Assembly (NCBI GenBank): GCA_035048495.1
Contig: CM068545.1
Span: forward strand, 24,028,741 to 24,092,740
Length of the DNA stretch: 64,000 bases
Reading direction: 5' to 3'
DNA from: Euptelea pleiosperma
Lineage: Eukaryota > Streptophyta > Magnoliopsida > Ranunculales > Eupteleaceae
A program made the translations under genes and the position numbers. The notes under the pieces were generated by a model that was not told the origin of the DNA, did not search any database, and saw only the letters and a program-made list of their open reading frames with translations. How positions within the stretch are numbered: position 1 is the stretch's first letter; each line of letters opens with the position of its first letter. Of this stretch, positions 57,341 through 64,000 are shown one piece after another.

Positions 57341-57559
57341 TGTAGGAATCGAGATGGTAGACAAAAGTAACAAAGGATCTGTAAGATGGGGACAAACCGT
57401 CATATGAAACAAAGTTACTAAGGGGATGTTGTGTACAACTCCTCTTAGCTGTTCGAAGGGCAATAGGAAAATCAGGAGCATACACATCAGTAGGAAGTAA
57501 CAATGTAGAAGGCTCAGGAGAAGATATATTACCTGGATCTGAGGATAGAACAATTGATA

Positions 57560-57948
57560 CTCCTGGACTATGTAACAAGGACACTGCACTTTTAGGGTTT
57601 TTTGCCGTGTCGGACATCTCGACACCCGGACACGCGTGTCGACACTTATTGACACACATCTGGACACTTATAGCCGTGTCACCCCTTTTTTTAGTAATTT
57701 TTAATATAAAATTGATTTCTAAAAGCGGGTTGGTGTATTCCATCTTCCATACAATAATAAACTAATAAATATTTTCTGCTTTATTTTCTATTTTTGTTAT
57801 TTTATTAATAATTTTAAGCATTCATATATGTTAATATATTGAAATAAAGATATGTACGGACATGTTTTTTAGGTTGCTGTGTCGGACACCTCGTATCCGT
57901 GTCAGACATGACACCCGTGTCAGTGTCCTTGTTACATATCTCTTGGAC
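57560..57948. mobile_element. GACAC-rich TIR element inserted in copia 2
   Basis: Element 57569-57939 has perfect 18-bp terminal inverted repeats: tatgtaacaaggacactg (57569-57586) and its complement (57921-57938). It is flanked by ctcctggac (57560-57568) and ctcttggac (57940-57948), a 9-bp duplication with one mismatch. Subterminal regions are dense in GTGTC/GACAC repeats and the core is AT-rich. The 9-bp duplication suggests a Mutator-like MITE; 8 bp would suit hAT. It interrupts the copia 2 linker between integrase and RT. Confidence 0.8.
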
Positions 57949-57984
57949 ATGTATCAGTTGTGGCCTTTTCTCTTTGGGTATAGA

Positions 57985-58941
57985 CCTTGAGTTCCCCTTG
58001 AGCACTGCCAGAAGTTCTATCAACTCCTACAGTGGGTCGAGTAGTCGTCTCAACCAAGATAGTGAGAGGCATAGGAATAGGGAGAGGGACATTTGAAAGC
58101 CTCTCTTCACCACAACTCTGCTCACCCTAAAGAGAGGCAGGAGAAAAAAAAAAGAGAGGACTTTCGGAAGGTGACGTCCATTGAGATAATCCGCTTCCTA
58201 GAAGAAGGGTGATAACATTTGTACCCCTTATGGGAAGAAGAATAGCCAAGGAAAGCGCATTTGAGGGCTTTGGGATCTAATTTGGCACGGTTGGGACCAA
58301 GAATGTGAACATAGCACACACATCCAAACACACGAGGGGGAACAATAAACAATGAATAGTCAGGCTTAAGAATCTGATAAAGAGTGCAAAAAAGTAAGAT
58401 GCGGGATGGCATGCGATTAATCAGAAAAGCAATAGTAAGAACATCATCACACCAGAAAGATTTAGGCATAGAACTACCAATAAGGAGGGAGCGAGCGAGC
58501 TACCTCAAGAAGATGACGGTTCTTTCGTTAAGTAATACCATTTTGTTGAGGAGAATAGCTGCAGGAGTGCTGACGGCCTATCCCGTGGACATCGAGATAA
58601 TGCTGAAGACCACCAACCATATATTCACCCCCTTAATCAGTACCTAGGTAATTGATCGGAGTACCAAACTGTGTCTGAATCATCTTATGAAAACTTTGGA
58701 AGATGGAATAGGCCTCATCTTTAGTTTTCATAAGGTAGATCCAGGTACACCTGGTGTGATCATCAACAAAACTAAAAAAAATATCAGAAACCAAGGGGTG
58801 AAGTAACTGGGGCAGGACCCCACACATCAGAATGCACAATGTCAAACGGAAGCGAACTATGATTGCCCCTGGAAAGGTATGATAAGCGACAGTGTTTCGC
58901 AAACTCACAAGTTTCACAATGCAAATCATTCATAGAAACAG
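57985..58941 (-). pseudogene. Copia 2 integrase remnant
   Basis: On the - strand: DLHCETCEFAKH (near 58920), SFVDDHTRCTWIYLMKTKDE (58790-58730), then MPKSFWCDDVLTIAFLINRM (58469-58410) and VFGCVCYVHILGP near 58310. A frameshift lies between 58870 and 58930 and another near 58640. The upstream pre-integrase part lies beyond LINE C. Confidence 0.75.
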
Positions 58942-60969
58942 AAGTAAATTGGGGCTTTCTTGATTACCTCCTTGGCAGAATGGGGTTTGGCTTCAGGTGG
59001 AGGAAGTGGATCTGGAAGTGCATATCGTCGGCTTCCTTCTTCATCCTGATTAACGGGTCTCCAGCGGGCTATTTCAAGAGTTCCAGAGGTTTGCGCCAAG
59101 GCGATCCCTTATCCCCCTTTTTGTTCATTGTGGTGGCGGAGGTGTTAGGGTGTATGATATCTAAGGCTGTCTCCTTGAGAGAGTTGGAGGGGTTCGTAGT
59201 AGCCACGGGGACTCCCACCATTTCCCATCTCCAGTTTGCTGATGATATTCTCATCTTCCTAGCTCCTGAATTATCGCAGTTGAGATTCCTCAAAGGAACT
59301 CTTTTCTGTTTTGAGGCGGTGTCGGGCCTTCGGGTTAATCTCAATAAAAGTAAATTGTTTGGTGTGGGGGAGGTTGAGGACTTGGAGGGCTTGGCCAATA
59401 TTCTGAACTGTAGCATTGACAAATTCCCGACCACTTATCTAGGCCTTCCTTTGGGGGCAGCATACAGATCCAAGGAGCTTTGGAGACCGGTCATAGATAG
59501 CTTTGGCAGGAGACTAGCCAGTTGGAAGGCCAGATACTTATCGAAAAGGGGCAGACTGGTGTTAATCAATAGTTCTCTCTCGAGTTTACCCATTTACTAT
59601 ATGTCTCTCTTCCTGATGCCGAACAGTGTGTTTATCACCTTCGATAAGATAATGAGAGACTTCTTGTGGGACGGGAGCTCAGATAATCACAAGATCCATC
59701 TGGTTAGGTGGGACAGGGTGTGTAAAGCCAAGGCAGTTGGTGGTCTGGGCATCAAGCATCTTAAATCCATGAACTATGCTCTCCTGGGCAAGTGGTTATG
59801 GAGATTTGGGGAGGAGACATCTAGCCTGTGGAGGATTGTCATGGCGGGTAAATACGGAGTCTCGATCTTTGGTTGGAAAAGTATCCAAGCCAGAAACCCC
59901 TATGGGTGTAGTGTTTGGAGAGGTATCTTGAAGGTGTCTAAGGATTTTGACAAAGGGATCAGGTTCAAGGTAGGAGTCGGTGATAGAATCAGCTTCTGGG
60001 ATGCTACCTGGTGCGGAGATAAGCTGTTGAGGGAAGACTACCCGGAGTTGTACTCTATTTCGGAGAGGAAAGGAGGATCGATTCAGGAATGCTACAGATG
60101 TGAAGGGGAGACAGGAGGGTGGAACTTGGCTTTCAGAAGGAATTTGAATGACTGGGAGATTGATCTGTTTTCCAGTCTCATATTGAGGTTGCAGGATGTC
60201 ATCCTTAGACCGCTGGAGCAGGATAGAAGAGTGTGGTCTAGGAACAAAGGGAAGGCTTTTACGGTGAAGTCCTTTTATATGGAACTTAATAGATCCGAAG
60301 GCACTACTTTTCCTATGGCCTTGGTTTGGAAACCTAAGATACCATCTAAAGTATCTTTCTTTGCCTGGGAAGCTTCTCTGGACAAGATCCTAACCATTGA
60401 CCACTTGATGGCTAGGGGCTTCAGTTTGGTGCACTACTGTTGGATGTGCAAAACTAAGGGGGAATCGGTAGACCATCTTCTTCTCCATTGTGAGACGGCT
60501 ACTAAGATATGGAATGCTTTCCTGTCGGACTTCGGGGTGCTTTGGGTTATGCCAGCTTCTCTTACGGCCCTTCTCATGAGTTGGAAGTCTAAAGCATTCT
60601 CATCTAGAGGGAATGTGCTTTGGAATATGACTCCTCTAGCGATCATTTGGGGCATTTGGAGGGAAAGGAATCAGAGGGTTTTTGTAAATAAAGAATTAGA
60701 AGTGTATGCTATAATTCTTAACATCAAGGGGCTGATGTTCTTATGGTCGAAGGCGGTCTCGGAGTGTAGGGGCTTATTCTTTGAAGACTTGGTGTTCCGA
60801 TGGGAGAGCATTTGTTTAAGGGAAGGGAGTTAGGGGGTTGGTTGTAGTTGTTCTTGCCGGGGCTGAGTGTAGGTCATCTCGACCTGCCTCCTCCGGGTTG
60901 GCTGTTTCTTTTGGCTTCGGCCCTTTCTTTAATATATTTTTACTTATCAAAAAAAAAAAAAAAGTAAAT
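58942..60969 (+). mobile_element. LINE C, 5'-truncated L1 nested in copia 2
   Basis: The element spans 58950-60961 and is flanked by identical 8-mers AAGTAAAT (58942-58949 and 60962-60969). It starts inside RT and ends with a 3' UTR and a poly(A) run (from 60949). On the - strand, the copia 2 integrase frame continues on both sides. 5' truncation, a long A tail and a short duplication are typical of target-primed reverse transcription. Confidence 0.9.
58950..60833 (+). CDS. LINE C ORF2 fragment (RT to zf-RVT), open but 5'-truncated
   Basis: An uninterrupted frame of 627 residues runs from WGFLDYLLGRMGFG through RT blocks [16 protein letters not shown], catalytic LQFADDILIF (59230-59260) and TYLGLPLGAAYRSK, and thumb SKRGRLVLINSSLSSLPIYY. 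It ends with the zf-RVT domain: CWMCKTKGESVDHLLLHC and IIWGIWRERNQRVFVNK. The endonuclease and the RT N-terminus are absent, so it cannot mobilise itself. The lack of stops over 1.9 kb shows that it is the youngest LINE here. The frame is open upstream to 58863 only by chance, in copia antisense sequence; no LINE start codon exists. Confidence 0.85.
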   Translation, partial: WGFLDYLLGRMGFGFRWRKWIWKCISSASFFILINGSPAGYFKSSRGLRQGDPLSPFLFIVVAEVLGCMISKAVSLRELEGFVVATGTPTISHLQFADDILIFLAPELSQLRFLKGTLFCFEAVSGLRVNLNKSKLFGVGEVEDLEGLANILNCSIDKFPTTYLGLPLGAAYRSKELWRPVIDSFGRRLASWKARYLSKRGRLVLINSSLSSLPIYYMSLFLMPNSVFITFDKIMRDFLWDGSSDNHKIHLVRWDRVCKAKAVGGLGIKHLKSMNYALLGKWLWRFGEETSSLWRIVMAGKYGVSIFGWKSIQARNPYGCSVWRGILKVSKDFDKGIRFKVGVGDRISFWDATWCGDKLLREDYPELYSISERKGGSIQECYRCEGETGGWNLAFRRNLNDWEIDLFSSLILRLQDVILRPLEQDRRVWSRNKGKAFTVKSFYMELNRSEGTTFPMALVWKPKIPSKVSFFAWEASLDKILTIDHLMARGFSLVHYCWMCKTKGESVDHLLLHCETATKIWNAFLSDFGVLWVMPASLTALLMSWKSKAFSSRGNVLWNMTPLAIIWGIWRERNQRVFVNKELEVYAIILNIKGLMFLWSKAVSECRGLFFEDLVFRWESICLREGS

Positions 60970-61760
60970 AAAGAAGGATGCAAGAGTTTTAAGTACTGAA
61001 ATGAAACATGTCCAAGGTGAGCATGCCAACACAAAATAGACTCGAGACTACTACTATTACTATGGGACTGAAGTGTGGTAGGCTCCACAAGCGGTCCATC
61101 TAGAAGATAGAGTCCATCAACTTCATGTCCAGTGCTAATCGTCATCGGCTCCAAGTCCTGAAAGACACATGAAGGGGAAAAAGTGACACTGCAGTTTAAG
61201 CTTTTAGTGAGAGAGCTAACAGAAAGGAGGTTAGAGGTAAAGAGAGGGACATGTAAAACAGAAGATAAAGAGAACTTAGGAAAGATGTGTACATTCCCTT
61301 TCCCAAAAACTGAAGAAAGAGAACCACCAGCAATTTTAACTTTATTTCTACCAGAACAAATAGAATAGGAAGAGAAGAGTGAAGGGTTACTCGTCATGTA
61401 TTCTGAATCACTTGAATCAATGATCTAGGCAGGACTGGGAGAAGCAGTAGATACATGTTTGGCATTGCTAATGGTACCTGACTGAGCGAAGGAAGAGGTG
61501 GATGTGGCAGAAGAACCCTCAAGCTGGGCAAGGAATCTTCGGAGGTTGTCGATCTCAGATGGCTGCAGAGACAGAGTGCAGGATGGGGAACCCTGAGTAG
61601 CAACATGTAGAGAGGGCAAAGTAGGCGAATCCTGGAGAACACAAACATAAGTCTTTGAAGCAGCACTGTGAGCTGCAGGTGACGTTGGACGGGTGAGGTG
61701 GGGAGGACGACCATGTAACACACAGCACTTAGCCTTCACATGTCCAAGACGGCCACAATA
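60970..61760 (-). pseudogene. Copia 2 protease and pre-integrase remnant
   Basis: On the - strand: a complete CCHC knuckle CDYCGRLGHVKAKC at about 61775-61725, a Ser/Thr-rich linker, a stop (tag, near 61425), then IIDSSDSEYMTS, where the protease site should be DSG. It continues with VLHVPLFTSNLLSVSSLTKS (near 61255), GLYLLDGP near 61105 and the pre-integrase end HLGHVSFQYLKLLHPSLF, where LINE C cuts it. Confidence 0.8.
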
Positions 61761-61790
61761 GTCACACTTGGGTCGTTCCCAAGTAGAAAA

Positions 61791-62606
61791 TCACCTAGTG
61801 GAGGGTGCAGATGGTGCCACAGAAGGAGCGAAGGCACGGTTCTTCTGAGGGTGCTGAGTAGGTGTAGACACAAGAGTAGATGTTGACACAAGAGCAGATT
61901 TGTCCAGTACAAAGATTGGGGCCTTCACACTACGGTGACTCTCCTCACTCTGAACATAGGAGTAAACCTGACTGAGAGAGGGAAGTGAGTCACAACTAAG
62001 AATTTGAACCCGAGCTAGCTCGTGCTCCGAGTTAAGCCTCGCGAGAAACTCAAAAATCTGTGTTTCCTCGATCAATTTTCGATATCGGGTAACGTAGAGA
62101 GTGTCTGTATAATCAAGCTGATAGGTGTGATAGTAATCGAGCTCCTCCCACATGCTCCTAAGTAGAGCAAAATAATCAGATAGGCTCTTATCCCCTTGCT
62201 GGAGATGAGAGATACTCTGGTGAAGTTGAAAGGCGTGGGCTAAATTCTACTGCTGGGAGTAAGTCTGAGAAGCGATGTCCCATACGGCCATGGAATTGAG
62301 AAGCCATGACATGATGGTGAGATTCTCTGTCTCCCATTTTTTTCATAAGGGATCATTTGCAGTCTCAGGTGTAGTAATATGCCTATTAATGTATCCCAAT
62401 TTTTCTCGGCCACCAATATACATCCGGGCTGCCCTAGACCATTCCAAATAATTTTTCCCATTTAGCTTAGCAGATGTAATCTGTATGCCGGGATTCTCGA
62501 AGCTCATATGAGTCACAACTTGACCTCCGGCACCACTTGAGACAGCTTCGGTGCTCCCAGAGGACCCTCCAATAGAGACAATAGGAAGATCGGTAGCCAT
62601 TTCCAC
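61791..62606 (-). pseudogene. Copia 2 gag remnant
   Basis: The start is MEMATDLPIVSIGG (62606). KLNGKNYLEWSRAARMYIGG lies near 62470. After a frameshift near 62340 come the WEELDYYHTYQLDYTDTLYV and LNSEHELARVQILS blocks (62153-61791). It is parallel to the copia 1 gag. The capsid and knuckle are better kept than in copia 1, but one frameshift and a gap near 62160-62340 inactivate it. Confidence 0.8.
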
Positions 62607-63235
62607 AATAAAGATGCAAAGAAGTCTAGAGTATACCCAATCGAACTCTCACACAGACAAAAAAAAGGCTGAACACAAAAAAGCCTTGAACAAGAGGTAA
62701 TACTTCCGGATAGGTAAGATACCCTTCAAACAAAACAATATATCATAGAAGAGGCATGGGGAGGCATACATAAGCCTCTATGTGACCTGCAATGGATGGT
62801 CGAACTATTGAGTAGCCCCAAAAGGGGGAAAAACTTGCCCGACGGTAATATAGGGGTGGAGTTTTTGACTCCACATCTTCAATAGTTGTGGATCTTCGCA
62901 AGGAAGGTCCCTAATCAAAGATATGATTGTGGAGGACCAGATTTGAGTAACCAAGCTTAGCAAGAAGTGCCAAATAAGAGCAAAAAACGATTGGAAGGAA
63001 AAAAAAAAAGCTTACCATTTTTTCGAAACAGGGCGCAGAACTCCATCGAGATGACCTCAAAAAATTCGGCAAAAATCACCAAAAAAAGAGTTCCTTCAAG
63101 AGGCCCCCGGAGTACGTGTCCTTACAACTGTTGACGTCAGTTGTACGACCTGATGACACCAGCATGCCACGTCAGCAGTCAACTCTCCCCCTCCTTGATT
63201 TTGGTCTGAAACTTTGCATGGATGATGAAGGGTTA
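62607..63235. other. Copia 2 untranslated leader
   Basis: The stretch between the primer-binding site and the gag start of copia 2. On the - strand it corresponds in position to the copia 1 leader (47519-48183). No coding signal is seen. Confidence 0.55.
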
Positions 63236-63248
63236 GGCTCTGATACCA
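63236..63248 (-). promoter_or_regulatory. Copia 2 primer-binding site
   Basis: On the - strand it reads TGGTATCAGAGCC, directly after the 5' LTR end. Confidence 0.9.
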
Positions 63249-63398
63249 AGTTGAAGAAGATTAGGGTTTTCTTGAGAGCATGTGTAAATTACATGACTCC
63301 CTATTCTTTATTATATATGAGAAAAACACTATGGACAAGAATGCCCTTACAATATGTACAGGGTCCCTTATAACATAAAAGGGTACACCCTGACAACA
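63249..63398 (-). repeat. Copia 2 5' LTR
   Basis: A 150-bp LTR, starting on the - strand TGTTGTCAGGGTGTACCC. It carries a TATA-type atatataataaag near 63310 and ends next to the primer-binding site. Confidence 0.85.
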
Positions 63399-63779
63399 AA
63401 AACATTGTGATTCCAAAGATGATGAGGCCTCTGACCCTGATCCATACTGGAGACGACCTCCCATTCTCAGGAACCGCATTAACCTCGGGCCAACACTGAT
63501 TGAGTCGAACTAGATACTTATTGATGCAGGACGAATGTGATGGCCTCAAACTAAAGGCTGAGATTAACAGAAAATTATTAAGAATAATGAAATAGTAAAT
63601 TTCCATGCTAGTCACACGCAAATAATCATATTAAGCAAATAAATTTATTAAAATCCAAGGCCATCATACAATCCCGCAATATTAGACCCGTTACTTTAAC
63701 AACGAGGTTCTAATGGAAGATGGAACTTCCAACAAGCTTAGGGAATCAGTTAAGGGATGAAACAAATCTGAAATGACTT
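63399..63779. other. Unassigned sequence next to copia 2
   Basis: No coding family recognised. It may be part of the element that the LTR fragment at 63780-64000 belongs to, since that LTR orientation would place its leader here. Confidence 0.3.
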
Positions 63780-64000
63780 CCTTTTCCAAGAGATTATAAG
63801 TCTTTGAAGTTCAGGAAGGTTTCTGACAAGTTTCGGGGCTTTTTGACAAGTATCAGATTTTAGCTGGGTTTCAGAAGAAAAAGGAAAACTGTGGAAAATT
63901 AGGGTTTATGATAGGGTTAGGGATTCCTATGGTTACCGCAAGGATTTGGAAGTTCCTAGGGGTTGTGATAAGGGTTTTGGGAGGGTTTAGGGTGTCGTAG
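63780..64000 (-). mobile_element. Partial gypsy LTR at the window edge
   Basis: This stretch matches 45075-45290 inside the gypsy 5' LTR in the same orientation, for example gaagttcaggaaggtttct, ttttgacaagtatcagattt-type blocks and gttttgggagggtttagggt. It continues out of the window, so its status (solo LTR or full element) is unknown. Confidence 0.7.

Larger units (their letters stand above)
55676..63398 (-). mobile_element. Copia 2, with nested LINE C and a GACAC element
   Basis: - strand copia element: 5' LTR (63398-63249), primer-binding site, gag, protease, integrase, RT, RNase H, purine tract and 3' LTR (55827-55676). Without the two insertions it is about 5.3 kb, near the usual copia size. 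It is related to copia 1 in coding sequence (for example QLDMKNDFLHGDL, YVDDII) but has a different LTR. A target duplication was not found. Confidence 0.85.

Noticed and set aside
58863..58949. Start codon of LINE C at 58863
   Set aside because: Those bases are copia 2 integrase sequence on the opposite strand, outside the LINE target duplication. The LINE begins at 58950.

Overview
This window looks like an intergenic stretch of a flowering-plant nuclear genome. It is AT-rich, the one live-looking gene has spliced exons, and most of the rest is nested retrotransposons and small DNA transposons. I see no bacterial, organellar or CRISPR features. The species cannot be named from this sequence.

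The only well-preserved host gene is a FAR1-RELATED SEQUENCE (FRS) gene on the + strand (14619-17744). It is a domesticated Mutator-like transposase with a FAR1 DNA-binding domain, a MULE transposase core and a SWIM zinc finger. I infer five coding exons and about 932 residues. Its first exon carries a 61-codon in-frame insert (15243-15425) that looks like a hAT-type MITE read as protein. Next to it on the - strand are two pieces of a broken ABCC-type (MRP) transporter gene: an N-terminal piece with a frameshift (13137-13667), and the next part of the same protein at 2149-2283. About 10.8 kb of nested elements lie between them.

Left block (2.3-13.1 kb): an old L1-type LINE on the - strand (LINE D, ~2288 to ~11590) was split by a 5'-truncated younger LINE (LINE A, 2641-4745) and by a solo LTR (~5128-6455). 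Beyond its 5' end lie dispersed G-box-rich repeats (Z) and a fragment of a GACAC-rich element.

Middle block (18.6-39.9 kb): noncoding and repetitive. It holds MITEs (19005-19172, 20629-20975, 22911-23124), a 26-bp G run, a ~49-bp minisatellite and a degenerate gypsy gag. A copia-type element (25794-35740) has a perfect ATAAG target duplication, but its interior is mostly other elements: a 2.7-kb solo LTR with a CTTTC duplication, and a deleted Sirevirus-like element (31263-34870) with a TCAAA duplication, palindrome-rich LTRs and an inverted LTR duplication. Long direct repeats X (~24.7-25.8 and ~36.2-37.4 kb), more Z modules, and the second copy of a host-like repeat Y (1165-1925 and 38860-39933) complete this part.

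Right block (39.9-64 kb): a Ty3/gypsy chromovirus on the - strand (39937-45975) has a degenerate gag-PR-RT-RH-IN-chromodomain series and a 5' LTR of ~1.2 kb. It sits against LINE B (- strand, 45976 to ~55675). LINE B was itself hit by a SINE-like element (9-bp target duplication) and by copia 1 (47312-52108, target duplication CTTCT). Copia 2 (- strand, ~55676-63398) carries a GACAC-rich TIR element (57569-57939) and LINE C (58950-60961), which keeps a long open ORF2 fragment and a poly(A) tail. The window ends in another piece of the gypsy LTR.

Apart from the FRS gene, nothing here looks like a working gene system. The scientific value lies in the in-frame transposon insert in FRS, the dismantled ABCC gene, and the insertion order that can be read from target duplications.
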